Shown here in pieces: positions 16,284 through 24,552 of a DNA stretch of 43,243 nucleotides. Where the stretch lies: positions 1-43,243 of the forward strand of contig CAZKMA010000040.1 in the NCBI GenBank assembly GCA_964553615.1. Direction: 5' to 3'. The notes under the pieces are model-generated. The model worked only from the letters and a program-made list of their open reading frames with translations, made no database searches and was not told the DNA's origin. The first letter of the stretch is position 1. Every line of letters begins with the position of its first letter. The position numbers and the translations under genes were made by a program. Source of the stretch: DATKUC01 sp964553615. Its GTDB lineage: Bacteria > Spirochaetota > Spirochaetia > DSM-27196 > DATKUC01.

Positions 16284-17942
16284 ATGAAAAACATCTTTTC
16301 CGCAACGATCAAGCGTCGCATATACCTGACGACGTTTCTTCCGCTGGTGCTCCTGCTTGCTCTGGTGTTGCCGGTAGTCGGATTTCATGTACGTTCCCTC
16401 CTGGTGGCAGACCACACTCAGTCTCAGCTGACCGCCCTCGAACTTGAGCGCTTTTTCATCGAGAGGTGGCTCCAGGAGCGACTGAGCGACATTACCTTTC
16501 TTGCCCGCCTGGATCAGTTGCAGAAAGGGTCACCTCAGGAGATTGACGGGTTTCTACGGCGTTTCGCGGATTCCGACGAGGAGTTTACAAACGCCGTCTT
16601 CGTGAGTCCGCGTGGAAACATAGTAGCCGGAAGCCTGAGTTCTTCGACCCTCTCTCTTGCAGACCGCGCGTATTTCGTGGATGCAGCACGCGGTGTTCCC
16701 TCCGTCTCTTCGGTGCTTACGAGCCGGCTCTCCGGCAAGCGGATAATAGCATTCGCTTCACCGGTCTCCTCTGCGGACGGGACATTCCGAGGGGTCATCG
16801 TCGCCACGGTCCAGATAGCGGTGCTGAACAACCTGATGGAGGAGGTNNNNNNNNNNNNNNNNNNNNNNNNNNNNNNNNNNNNNNNNNNNNNNNNNNNNNN
16901 NNNNNNNNNNNNNNNNNNNNNNNNNNNNNNNNNNNNNNNNNNNNNNGCCGGCGTATTGCCGGCGAATGGCTCGTCACCCGAGGTCGAGCGACCACTGGTG
17001 GATCACGATGGGCATCTGATGAACGATGAGATCCTCAGACGGGCAGTCCATCAGCAGGCGAGCACGACGTCATATGTCAACTACACAGGAAAACCGGTGC
17101 TCGGAAGCTACATATGGGTCAAAAACGGAGCATGGCTCCTCGTCTACGAGACTCCGCTTTCACGTGTTCTTGCGAGCTATCGTCAGTATATCGGGGTACT
17201 GCTCGGCGGTGTGGCAGTCGTAGTGCTCATTCTTGTTCCAATCCTGCTCTGGAGCGCACGTTCAATTGAACGGCCGCTTGCCGTTCTCGAGACACTGTCA
17301 GTGCAGATGCGCGCGCAGGAATTCAACATCGATTGTGACGGATCCGTACCCGGGAATGCACCGCGGGAAATTCGGAGTCTGTCGCTTGCCTTCTGTCAGA
17401 TGGCGCGAAAAATAAAAGAGACCGTTGGAATGCTGGAACGGCTTGCAACAACCGACGTCCTGACCGGATTGGCCAACCGGCGGCTCTTTCTTCAGGAGGC
17501 GCCGCGGCTGGTGGAAGTCAGCGAACGCGCAGGCAGCCCGTGTTCACTGCTCATGATCGACATCGACCACTTCAAGGAAATAAACGACACGTACGGCCAC
17601 GAGAGTGGGGACATTGTCCTTACGGAAATATCTTCAGTGCTTTCCCAGACGATCCGGGATTCCGATATTGTTGCCCGCGTGGGCGGGGAGGAGTTTGCAA
17701 TTGTCGCTCCCAATTCCTCGCTGAATGCGGCCGCGGATCTGGGCGAGCGAATCCGGTCAGCGGTGGAGATGCGCGGAATTACGCTCCCGGATACGGTGGT
17801 GTACCGTACGGTCAGCGTTGGAGTTGCAGAGTACCGATCGGAAATCCACAAGAAAGGTATAGATGACGTTCTCGCGGCGGCCGACCGGGCCCTGTACGTG
17901 GCAAAGGATTCCGGACGGAACCGCGTGGTTCGGGGTTCCTGA
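16284..17942 (+). CDS. Membrane diguanylate cyclase, Cache-type sensor and GGDEF domain (interrupted by assembly gap)
   Basis: About 552 residues as assembled. A membrane helix (about 12-35) is followed by a periplasmic Cache-like sensor (IERWLQERLSDITFLARL, ADRAYFVDAARGVPSVSSV, GKRIIAFASPVS), a second helix at about 295-320, a short HAMP-like linker, and a C-terminal GGDEF domain. The active site is GGEEF (467-471) with the RxxD inhibitory site (RDSD, 458-461) exactly five residues before it, so the cyclase is probably active and subject to product inhibition by c-di-GMP. One hundred N bases fall in the sensor, so true length and reading continuity are unknown, although both sides are in frame as written. 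An ATG at 16284 follows a TTG; no clear ribosome site. Its stop abuts the stop of the converging ABC ATPase gene. Confidence 0.85.
   Translation: MKNIFSATIKRRIYLTTFLPLVLLLALVLPVVGFHVRSLLVADHTQSQLTALELERFFIERWLQERLSDITFLARLDQLQKGSPQEIDGFLRRFADSDEEFTNAVFVSPRGNIVAGSLSSSTLSLADRAYFVDAARGVPSVSSVLTSRLSGKRIIAFASPVSSADGTFRGVIVATVQIAVLNNLMEEXXXXXXXXXXXXXXXXXXXXXXXXXXXXXXXXXXAGVLPANGSSPEVERPLVDHDGHLMNDEILRRAVHQQASTTSYVNYTGKPVLGSYIWVKNGAWLLVYETPLSRVLASYRQYIGVLLGGVAVVVLILVPILLWSARSIERPLAVLETLSVQMRAQEFNIDCDGSVPGNAPREIRSLSLAFCQMARKIKETVGMLERLATTDVLTGLANRRLFLQEAPRLVEVSERAGSPCSLLMIDIDHFKEINDTYGHESGDIVLTEISSVLSQTIRDSDIVARVGGEEFAIVAPNSSLNAAADLGERIRSAVEMRGITLPDTVVYRTVSVGVAEYRSEIHKKGIDDVLAAADRALYVAKDSGRNRVVRGS
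16847..16946. other. Assembly gap (100 N)
   Basis: Exactly 100 undetermined bases inside the sensor domain of the diguanylate cyclase gene. A round 100 suggests a scaffold gap of unknown true size. Confidence 0.98.
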
Positions 17943-18707
17943 TCAGAGGATGTGTTCGAGGAACCGCTTCGTTCGCTCTTCGTTCGGGTTTTCGAAGATA
18001 TTCTTCGGCGTTCCTCGCTCTATGATTTCGCCGCCGTCCATGAAAACAACGGTGTCCGCCGCCGCCTTCGCAAACCCCATTTCGTGGGACACCACGAGCA
18101 TTGTCATCCCATCCTGAGCAAGCGCCAGCATGACATCGAGCACCTCTTTTATCATTTCCGGATCAAGGGCGCTTGTGGGCTCGTCGAACAACATCACCTT
18201 GGGATTCATTGCAAGTGCGCGGGCAATTGCAACGCGCTGCTGCTGGCCGCCGGATAGCTGGTCGGGGTAGGCATCCGCCTTGTCTTCCAATCCAACCCGT
18301 TTGAGCAATCTGTAGGCGGTTTCCTTTGCGTCGTTTTGGGCGACGTGCTGGACCGTACGGGGAGCGAGGGTTATGTTTGCGAGGGCAGTGAGATGCGGGA
18401 AAAGGTTGAAACTCTGAAACACCATTCCGACTTCTTCGCGAATGAGCCTGATATCGGCGTGTGGATCGGTTACCCGCTCATCATCGATCCATATGTCGCC
18501 GGAGGTCAGATGCTCGAGACGATTGATGCTGCGCAGCATCGTGCTCTTTCCGCTGCCGGATGGACCGATGACCAGGACCACCTCACCCTGTTTTACTTCG
18601 AGACTCGCGCTTTTCAGCGCCACTACATGGCCGAATTGCTTGCTGGCGTTCTGTATGCGAATGCGGGGAAGTTCCGCCCCGCCCGCCAACTTATCTGCGT
18701 CGCTCAA
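17943..18707 (-). CDS. Polar amino-acid ABC transporter, ATP-binding protein (GlnQ/HisP type)
   Basis: 254-residue ATPase: Walker A GPSGSGKST, Q-loop FQSFNLFPHLTALANI, signature LSGGQQQRVAIARALAM, Walker B VMLFDEPTSALDPEM, and H-loop VSHEMGFA, with the C-terminal GTPKNIFENPNEERTKRFL typical of the GlnQ/HisP subfamily. It powers import of a polar amino acid through the permease encoded upstream. The TTG start at 18707 lies within the last codons of the permease gene and is preceded by GGAGGA at ideal spacing, so the two are translationally coupled. Its stop codon abuts that of the diguanylate cyclase. Confidence 0.93.
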   Translation of the reverse strand: MSDADKLAGGAELPRIRIQNASKQFGHVVALKSASLEVKQGEVVLVIGPSGSGKSTMLRSINRLEHLTSGDIWIDDERVTDPHADIRLIREEVGMVFQSFNLFPHLTALANITLAPRTVQHVAQNDAKETAYRLLKRVGLEDKADAYPDQLSGGQQQRVAIARALAMNPKVMLFDEPTSALDPEMIKEVLDVMLALAQDGMTMLVVSHEMGFAKAAADTVVFMDGGEIIERGTPKNIFENPNEERTKRFLEHIL

Positions 18708-19476
18708 GTTTGTCCTCCATAATTCCCACGAGCTTCGAAAAGAACAGTGTGATGACCAGATAGATCAGTGCGACTATCGTGTAGCTTTCAAAGTACCGGA
18801 ACGTCGTGGAAGCGTACTCACGACCGCGGCGAAGCAGATCGCTGACCGCCAGTATCGATACGAGCGAAGAGTCTTTCAGGAGTGCAATAAACTCATTCCC
18901 GACCGGGGGAAGAATAACCCGGAATGCCTGAGGCAGAATTATTGTCCGAAGTGCCTGAGTTCTCGTCAGTCCGAGCGCAAGAGCCGCTTCCATCTGTCCA
19001 CGGGGAATCGACTGAATGCCGGCACGGAAAATTTCGCCCATGTAGGCGCCGTAACAGACCGACATGGCGGTTACCGCTGCAGCAAGTCGAGGAAGTTTCA
19101 CGAAAGCGCCGAGTGCAAAATAGATGTAGAAGAGTTGCACCAGAAGAGGAATCCCGCGGATAACCTCCACGTACACAGTCGCAATTCTGTTTATTACCGT
19201 AATCCGCGAAATCCTGCCGAGACCTGTCAGAAGTCCGATCACCAGCGCAAGCAGGATCGACAGGACCGTTACTTCGAACGTTCGCACAATTCCGTCGGGC
19301 ACGAACTTCATGATGTCCCAGTACGGATTGGGAGAAACTGCGGGCAGGATAATGAGGAGCGCGATCGCTCCGAAGAAGGAGATGCGCCACGCGGAAAACA
19401 CGGCCTTCTCTCCTCTATCGGGGATCAACGCTCCATCGGAAACAGTAATTTTAGTGCTTTCTTTCGACTGAGCCAC
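18691..19476 (-). CDS. Polar amino-acid ABC transporter, permease (HisM/GlnP type)
   Basis: 261-residue inner-membrane permease. Hydrophobic helices begin at about residues 29 and 64, and the conserved cytoplasmic EAA loop reads EAALALGLTRTQALRTIILP, which docks the ATPase. GIPLLVQLFYIYF and GAYMGEIFRAGIQSIP are standard for HisM-family permeases. A single permease implies a homodimer. GTG start, six bases after the stop of the binding-protein gene, with no strong ribosome site of its own, suggesting coupling; the last 17 bases overlap the ATPase gene. Confidence 0.93.
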   Translation of the reverse strand: MAQSKESTKITVSDGALIPDRGEKAVFSAWRISFFGAIALLIILPAVSPNPYWDIMKFVPDGIVRTFEVTVLSILLALVIGLLTGLGRISRITVINRIATVYVEVIRGIPLLVQLFYIYFALGAFVKLPRLAAAVTAMSVCYGAYMGEIFRAGIQSIPRGQMEAALALGLTRTQALRTIILPQAFRVILPPVGNEFIALLKDSSLVSILAVSDLLRRGREYASTTFRYFESYTIVALIYLVITLFFSKLVGIMEDKLERRR

Positions 19477-19479
19477 TGC

Positions 19480-20253
19480 TTATCTGAGCCACTTGGTCTG
19501 CAGTTTGTCAACGGTGCCGTCTTTGAGAACCACGGCCAGTCCCTTGTTGATCAGGTCCAGTGTCTTTGTATTGCCTTTCTTGACCGCAACGCCGTAGTAC
19601 TCTTCAGTGAACGGCTTTCCGACAATCTTCAGTTTGCCCTTGTACGTGTCGTTCTGCAGCACGTAGTTCGCCGCGGTGGGGCTATCTACTACTACGCCGT
19701 CGATTCGCCCATTGTCCAGATCCTGGACCGCAAGCCCGATCTCATCGTAGGTCTTGAGCTGAAGGCCAGCTTCCTTCTGGATTGCAATTGCGCCGGTCGT
19801 GCCAATCTGTGCGCCGACCTGCTTTCCCTTCAGGTCCGAGAGCGTGGAGATGCCGGTTTCATTGTCCCGGATAACCAGAACCTGACCTGCATTAATGTAG
19901 GGAACCGAAAAGTCCATGGTCTTCTTCCGCTCATCGGTTATGGTTACCGAAGAAACAACGGCGTCGTAGTCTCCGTTCGCAAGTCCGGCGAAAATGCCGT
20001 CCCATGCGGTATTCTTGAACTCGACGTCAAATCCACCTGCTTTCGCAGCAGCTTTCATAAGGTCAATATCGAACCCGACGATCTCTTTGTTCTGATCGAC
20101 GAACTCCATCGGCGGCCAGGTTGCATCGGTTGCCATTACAATCTTCGGCTTGGCCGCCATTGCCGGTCCGCTCGCCTTTTCCGAGCTCCCGCTCGCGAAC
20201 GCCATTCCGGTGATCGCCAGAAGCACGACCAGAATTCCGAGTAATCGTTTCAT
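19480..20253 (-). CDS. Polar amino-acid ABC transporter, substrate-binding protein
   Basis: 257 residues. A signal peptide (KRLLGILVVLLAITGMAFAS) is followed by GSSEK, a junction common in spirochaete binding proteins, with no lipobox cysteine visible. The mature part is an SBP_bac_3 domain: PKIVMATDATWPPMEFVD, VGFDIDLMKAAAKAGGFDV, AGLANGDYDAVVSSVTIT, RIDGVVVDSPTAANYVL, VKKGNTKTLDLINKGL. It binds a polar amino acid; the specific ligand is not evident. GGAGTC precedes the ATG at 20253; a longer frame upstream (to 20550) runs across the promoter region and has no family similarity. First gene of the importer operon, divergent from lacI. Confidence 0.92.
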   Translation of the reverse strand: MKRLLGILVVLLAITGMAFASGSSEKASGPAMAAKPKIVMATDATWPPMEFVDQNKEIVGFDIDLMKAAAKAGGFDVEFKNTAWDGIFAGLANGDYDAVVSSVTITDERKKTMDFSVPYINAGQVLVIRDNETGISTLSDLKGKQVGAQIGTTGAIAIQKEAGLQLKTYDEIGLAVQDLDNGRIDGVVVDSPTAANYVLQNDTYKGKLKIVGKPFTEEYYGVAVKKGNTKTLDLINKGLAVVLKDGTVDKLQTKWLR

Positions 20254-20292
20254 AGTAGACTCCTTTTTTGGATACAGAAATTCCAAGCATTT

Positions 20293-20321
20293 ACGGTAAT
20301 ATATATGCGTTTCTTTGACAA
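20293..20321 (-). promoter_or_regulatory. Putative promoter of the amino-acid importer operon
   Basis: Minus-strand -35 TTGTCA (20316-20321), spacer of 17, and -10 TACCGT (20293-20298), about 40 bases before the binding-protein start. The spacer is AT-rich (ATATATAT). The -10 is imperfect. Confidence 0.4.
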
Positions 20322-20370
20322 TAGGCGCATAATTATCCGGCTTTTTGCGCAGGTATTGCCAGAAACTTCC

Positions 20371-20399
20371 TTGACAGAAGCGCCTGCCGGGTTTAGGCT
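20371..20399 (+). promoter_or_regulatory. Putative promoter of the lacI-led sugar operon
   Basis: A perfect -35 TTGACA (20371-20376), a 17-base spacer and -10 TAGGCT (20394-20399). Predicted start is near 20406, directly at the left edge of the 30-bp palindrome, as expected for an operator that blocks promoter escape. Confidence 0.5.
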
Positions 20400-20406
20400 G
20401 TTCGAG

Positions 20407-20436
20407 GTTCCATTTGTTGCATGCAACAAATGGAAC
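20407..20436. promoter_or_regulatory. Perfect 30-bp palindrome, candidate LacI-family operator
   Basis: The left arm GTTCCATTTGTTGCA is followed at once by its exact reverse complement, with the symmetry centre between 20421 and 20422. The core TTGCATGCAA resembles the short palindromes bound by LacI-family dimers, although most have a central CG. It lies just downstream of the predicted lacI start point and 47 bases before the lacI ATG. No T-run follows, so it is not a terminator. I did not notice a second copy in the window. Confidence 0.7.
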
Positions 20437-20483
20437 GGCATGGACGTCCGGCTGAAGACAGCACGCTGCAGGTGGATTTTTCG

Positions 20484-21491
20484 ATGAAGAAACCGGTAAC
20501 GGTGTACGACATAGCAAGAGAGCTTGGAATTTCCCCGAGTACCGTGTCACGGGTGTTCAACAACTCGATGCTCGTCGGCGAGGAGACCCGTGAACGGATC
20601 CTCAGGACGGCTGGCGAGATGGGCTACCGGAAACGGCGCATCAGGCGACAACAGGCTCGCGCGATTCTCGACATCGCCCTGGTTCTTCCGAGTTTCACCC
20701 GTACAACGCTCCACCTCTTCTATGATCCGGCCGAATTGATAACCGGTCTGGAGGACGGACTCTCGGATACTCGTGTCAGGATAATTACCACGCTTGCAGA
20801 CGGCCGGGACCGTCTGTTCACGAACAAGAAGCTGGGAGACCTGGACGGCTGTGTATTTGCTTTCACCACTCCGGATCCGGCGCTGTGCAGGAATCTGGAC
20901 GCGCGTGAGGTCCCATGGGTCGTGCTGAATCGGGTGTCGGAGAGTTTCAACCATGTTTCCAACGACAACGCCGGTGGCATGCGGAAGCTTGTCCGGCGCG
21001 CGTATTCGAGATGGGGAGCTAAGCTTCGTCCGTGCTATTTTGGCTTCGCACCGATCGCTCCGGTCTCCGCGCAGCGGCGTGAAGGGTTTCTCGCCGAACT
21101 CACCGTATGCGGGATACCCCCGGGTTCTGCCCATCTCGCCGAACTTGGCCAGATTCGTGCGCTCTCCGCCACCGTGCTGCGTGGGCTCAGGGATGAGGGG
21201 TACAACGCCTTCTTCTGCTTCAACGACGTCATGGCGGTTTATGCCTGGCAGGTCGCGCAAAGTGCCGGGATAGCAATCCCCGAGGAGGCAAGTCTGACCG
21301 GGTTCGACCGCTCGCCGGTTCGTGACCTGGCGCTTGTGGCCATCGACACCGTCAATTTGCCGGTTTACCGGCTCGGGCTGGAAGCGGGCAGATGGCTCAA
21401 GTCAAATATTATCGATCGTGCGCAGGATCCGATTCGGATGCTCGTGGAGGGTGAATATGTTGCAGGAGAGACACTTGAGCACCGGGACTGA
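20484..21491 (+). CDS. LacI-family transcriptional regulator
   Basis: 335 residues. The N-terminal helix-turn-helix is textbook: VTVYDIARELGISPSTVSRV and FNNSMLVGEETRERIL, followed by the hinge region. The periplasmic-binding-protein-like effector domain covers the rest (DIALVLPSFTRTTLHLF, WVVLNRVSESFNHVSNDN, YNAFFCFNDVMAVYAWQV, LTGFDRSPVRDLALVAIDTV). It should repress the following sugar genes and itself, released by a sugar or sugar acid. The ATG at 20484 has AGGTGG upstream; an open frame from 20421 starts inside the palindrome and is not credible. The end overlaps the next gene's start. Confidence 0.93.
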   Translation: MKKPVTVYDIARELGISPSTVSRVFNNSMLVGEETRERILRTAGEMGYRKRRIRRQQARAILDIALVLPSFTRTTLHLFYDPAELITGLEDGLSDTRVRIITTLADGRDRLFTNKKLGDLDGCVFAFTTPDPALCRNLDAREVPWVVLNRVSESFNHVSNDNAGGMRKLVRRAYSRWGAKLRPCYFGFAPIAPVSAQRREGFLAELTVCGIPPGSAHLAELGQIRALSATVLRGLRDEGYNAFFCFNDVMAVYAWQVAQSAGIAIPEEASLTGFDRSPVRDLALVAIDTVNLPVYRLGLEAGRWLKSNIIDRAQDPIRMLVEGEYVAGETLEHRD

Positions 21492-22281
21492 ACGATGTCC
21501 GGTTGCGCTGGTTACCGGCGGGAGCCGCGGAATCGGCCGCGGCGTCGCCGTCGAGCTTGCACGTGCCGGGTATTCGGTTGCAATAAACTACCGTGGGAAC
21601 GCCGCGGCGGCAGCGGAAACCGAGCAGCTGTGCACGGCATCGGCCGGGGCCGCGAATGGAGGATCTCAGCGTTTTCTGTCCGTTCAGGCGGACATTGCCG
21701 ATCGCCGTGCGCGCCTTGCAATGCTTGACAGAATTGACCGGGACCTTGGTGGTATCGATGTGCTGATAAACAACGCAGGCGTCGCCCCCAGGCAGCGGAT
21801 GGACATACTCGAGGCCGGAGAAGAGTCGTTTTCCGAGCTCCTTTCAACCAATCTTCAGGGTCCGTATTTCCTTACGCAGGCGGTTGCCGCCCGATGGCTC
21901 GCCTCCGGACACCCGGGTACGCACGAGCGCAGAATCGTGTTCATAACCTCAATTTCGGCAGATACCGCTTCACTGAACCGGGGGGAGTACTGCGTTTCGA
22001 AAGCAGGACTCGCCATGGCGGTCCAACTGTTCGCGCTGCGCCTCGCCGAGTATGGCATCCCGGTGTTCGAGGTGCGTCCCGGTATTATCAAGACGGACAT
22101 GACCTCGGCGGTCGAGGGACGCTATGACGGGCTGATTGCCGAGGGGCTGGTTCCACAGAAGCGGTGGGGAATGCCCGAAGATGTTGGGCGGGCGGTGCGT
22201 GGACTGGTGTCGAGCCAGTTTTCCTTTTCGACCGGCAGCGTCATCTACGCCGACGGCGGGCTTCACATAGCGCGACTGTAG
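21457..22281 (+). CDS. Short-chain dehydrogenase/reductase (SDR)
   Basis: 274 residues, classical SDR: cofactor motif VTGGSRGIGRG, structural NNAG, catalytic Ser in ITSISADTASLN, and YCVSK holding the YxxxK pair; VRPGIIKTDMT and the C-terminal GSVIYADGGLHI are also standard. Given its place between LacI and a GH88 enzyme, a role such as a KduD-like 2-keto-3-deoxygluconate 5-dehydrogenase is reasonable but not shown. Two starts are possible: ATG at 21457 (GGAGG upstream), used here, and TTG at 21475 with AGGAGA at ideal spacing, which would overlap lacI by only 17 bases. Confidence 0.85.
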   Translation: MLQERHLSTGTERCPVALVTGGSRGIGRGVAVELARAGYSVAINYRGNAAAAAETEQLCTASAGAANGGSQRFLSVQADIADRRARLAMLDRIDRDLGGIDVLINNAGVAPRQRMDILEAGEESFSELLSTNLQGPYFLTQAVAARWLASGHPGTHERRIVFITSISADTASLNRGEYCVSKAGLAMAVQLFALRLAEYGIPVFEVRPGIIKTDMTSAVEGRYDGLIAEGLVPQKRWGMPEDVGRAVRGLVSSQFSFSTGSVIYADGGLHIARL

Positions 22282-22305
22282 TTCGCGATTACAGGAGAGT
22301 GCACG

Positions 22306-23724
22306 ATGATCAAGACAGACCTTCAGTTGCGACCCGTGGATCTGATGTCCCGCATCGACGACCTGTTTGTGTGCGCCGAGCGGGCGACCGCTGCAATCCA
22401 GAACAGGTGGAATCCGTCCGACGGAACGCCGGTATTTACGGTGAACGGCAGGTACGGTTCCCGTGGATGGACAGAGTGGACTCAAGGGTTCGTGTACGGG
22501 AACGCACTCTATATTTTCGATGCGACAGGAAACAAGGAGATGCTGCGCTACGCACGTGATGCGACACTTCGTGCAATGGCCACACATGTGAGCCACACGG
22601 GGGTCCACGACCACGGGTTCAACAACGTCAGTACCTACGGCAATCTCCTGCGGTTGATGGGGGAGCACCGGTTCGATGAGGACGCATGGGAACGGGAGTT
22701 CTACCGTCTTGCCTTGAAGGTGTCCGGAGCAACTCAGGCGGCACGCTGGACCTCTTTGCCTGAGGACCTCGGTTACATCTATTCGTTCAACGGTGCTCAT
22801 TCACTCTTCGCGGACACCATCCGCTCCCTTCGCGCACTTGCGGTTGCCCACTCGCTGGGCCACGTGCTGATGGGCGAACAGGACCGCGCCATTTCGTTGC
22901 TCCGGCGCCTCCTTCAACATGCAGAAACAACTGCGCGCTACAATGTCTACTTCGGTGAAGGGCGCGATGGCTATGATGTCCGCGGACGGGTTGCGCACGA
23001 GTCGATCTTCAATACGGCAAATGGCGCCTTTCGTTGTCCGTCGACCCAGCAGGGTTATTCTCCGTTCACAACCTGGACCCGCGGTCTCGCCTGGATATTG
23101 TGCGGCTATGCTGAACAGCTCGAGTATGTGTCCACGCTTTCCGATTCGGATATCCAGAGTGCCGGATTGCCGTATTACCGCACGCGTGCGGAGGTCGAGC
23201 AACGCTTCCTTGATACGGCAATGGCGGTCGCCGACTTCTATATCGCGGAGACGCCGACGGATGGGGTTCCTTACTGGGACACCGGAGCTCCGGGACTCGG
23301 CCGGATGGGAGATTATCGAGATCGACCGGCGGATCCTTTCAACGCATGGGAACCGGTAGACAGCTCCGCGGCGGCAATCGCCGCTCAGGGGCTGCTGCGT
23401 CTGGGAGCCTGTCTACAACGAAGAGCTGGAGCCGGAACTCCGGAGGGGAACAGGTACATTCAGGCGGGACTGACGGTTGCGCGAACGATCTTTTCGGACC
23501 CCTATCTTTCGAAGGTTGAGGGACACGAAGGAATCCTGCTCCATTCGGTTTACCATCGGCCGAACGGTTGGGACCATGTGGCGGCGGGCCAGCAGGTTCC
23601 GAACGGGGAATCGTGCATGTGGGGAGATTATCACGCCCTCGAGCTCGGCGTTTATTTGAAGAGACTCGCCGATTCGGGCCCCTATCTGACTTTTTTTCCA
23701 CAATCGGGGGATAACTATGAATGA
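22306..23724 (+). CDS. Glycoside hydrolase family 88-like protein (unsaturated uronyl hydrolase)
   Basis: 472-residue (alpha/alpha)6-barrel protein with GH88/GH105-type signatures: WTEWTQGFVYGNALYIFD, HDHGFNNVSTYGNLLRLMG (with the candidate catalytic Asp), PSTQQGYSPFTTWTRGLAW, GVPYWDTGAPG and VDSSAAAIAAQGLLRLG. Such enzymes remove the 4,5-unsaturated uronic acid left at the non-reducing end by polysaccharide lyases, by hydrating the double bond. No signal peptide is seen, so it acts on imported oligosaccharides in the cytosol. ATG preceded by AGGAG. Overlaps the next gene by 8 bases. Family assignment is from motifs only, hence moderate certainty on the exact substrate. Confidence 0.82.
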   Translation: MIKTDLQLRPVDLMSRIDDLFVCAERATAAIQNRWNPSDGTPVFTVNGRYGSRGWTEWTQGFVYGNALYIFDATGNKEMLRYARDATLRAMATHVSHTGVHDHGFNNVSTYGNLLRLMGEHRFDEDAWEREFYRLALKVSGATQAARWTSLPEDLGYIYSFNGAHSLFADTIRSLRALAVAHSLGHVLMGEQDRAISLLRRLLQHAETTARYNVYFGEGRDGYDVRGRVAHESIFNTANGAFRCPSTQQGYSPFTTWTRGLAWILCGYAEQLEYVSTLSDSDIQSAGLPYYRTRAEVEQRFLDTAMAVADFYIAETPTDGVPYWDTGAPGLGRMGDYRDRPADPFNAWEPVDSSAAAIAAQGLLRLGACLQRRAGAGTPEGNRYIQAGLTVARTIFSDPYLSKVEGHEGILLHSVYHRPNGWDHVAAGQQVPNGESCMWGDYHALELGVYLKRLADSGPYLTFFPQSGDNYE

Positions 23725-24544
23725 ACGAATTGATCTGAGCCGATCCTGTCTGCACACCATTACGACCAAGCCGTGGCCCATCGAGACTGCCGTTGAAGAG
23801 TACGCGCGCAGTGGAATTGCCGGTATCACCGTGTGGCGTGAAGCGCTTTCCGGACGTAGTCCCGCAGCTATCGGCACGCTCATCCGGGATGCCGGTCTCG
23901 ATGTCGTGAGCCTCTGCCGCGGCGGTTTCTTTCCGTCCGTAGAGTCGGAAGAGCGAGCTCGTTCAATTGCGGAGAATCGACGCACAATTCGGGATGCTGC
24001 CGCTCTCGGTGCACCGCATGTTGTTCTCGTCTGCGGAGCGGATCCCCGGCAGCCGCTGGAGACATCGCGGGAGCAGATTGCTGAAGGCATTTCCGCGGTT
24101 TACGAAGAGGCGCATGAGCTCGGTGTCCGCCTTGCAATTGAGCCGCTTCATCCCATGTATGCTGATTCCCGTTCGGCGATCAACACGCTCGAACAGGCCA
24201 ACGATTTGTGCGATCTGCTCGATCTTCCCGATGTCGGCGTTGCTGTGGACGTCTACCACCTGTTCTGGGATCCGCACCTTGAACGGGAGATAGATCGGTG
24301 CGGGAAAGCGGGCCGGATCTTCGCTTTTCATGTATGTGACTGGCGAACGCCTACCCGAGACATGCTGAACGATCGTGGACTGATGGGCGAGGGATGTATT
24401 CCCATTCGTCGCATCCGTGGCTGGGTGGAGGCGGCGGGCTTTTCCGGATTCAACGAGGTTGAGATATTTTCCACCGAATACTGGTCTCTCCCGCAGAAAC
24501 AGTTTCTCGAGCGAATTGTGGAAGCGTATTCGGTTCACGTATAG
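23717..24544 (+). CDS. Sugar phosphate isomerase/epimerase (xylose isomerase-like TIM barrel)
   Basis: 275 residues of AP endonuclease 2/xylose-isomerase-like TIM barrel. Metal-site segments are visible in order: Glu in LAIEPLHPMYADSRSAI, Asp/His in VAVDVYHLFWDPHLEREI, His/Asp in FAFHVCDWRTPTRDML, and a final Glu in GFNEVEIFSTEYW. Members isomerise or epimerise free or phosphorylated sugars and related compounds. In this operon it might isomerise the keto-deoxyuronate released by the GH88 enzyme or a product of the adjacent dehydrogenases. Its ATG overlaps the GH88 stop, and the next gene follows after 8 bases. Confidence 0.85.
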   Translation: MNERIDLSRSCLHTITTKPWPIETAVEEYARSGIAGITVWREALSGRSPAAIGTLIRDAGLDVVSLCRGGFFPSVESEERARSIAENRRTIRDAAALGAPHVVLVCGADPRQPLETSREQIAEGISAVYEEAHELGVRLAIEPLHPMYADSRSAINTLEQANDLCDLLDLPDVGVAVDVYHLFWDPHLEREIDRCGKAGRIFAFHVCDWRTPTRDMLNDRGLMGEGCIPIRRIRGWVEAAGFSGFNEVEIFSTEYWSLPQKQFLERIVEAYSVHV

Positions 24545-24552
24545 GAGGAATT

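Noticed and set aside
18442..20244. A 600-codon open frame on the plus strand across the ABC importer
   Set aside because: It spans three well-defined minus-strand genes and their overlaps. Its composition (many Arg, Cys, His) is typical of an antisense shadow.
20407..20436. Palindrome as a Rho-independent terminator
   Set aside because: No T-run on either side, no loop, and it lies upstream of divergent genes, not at a gene end.
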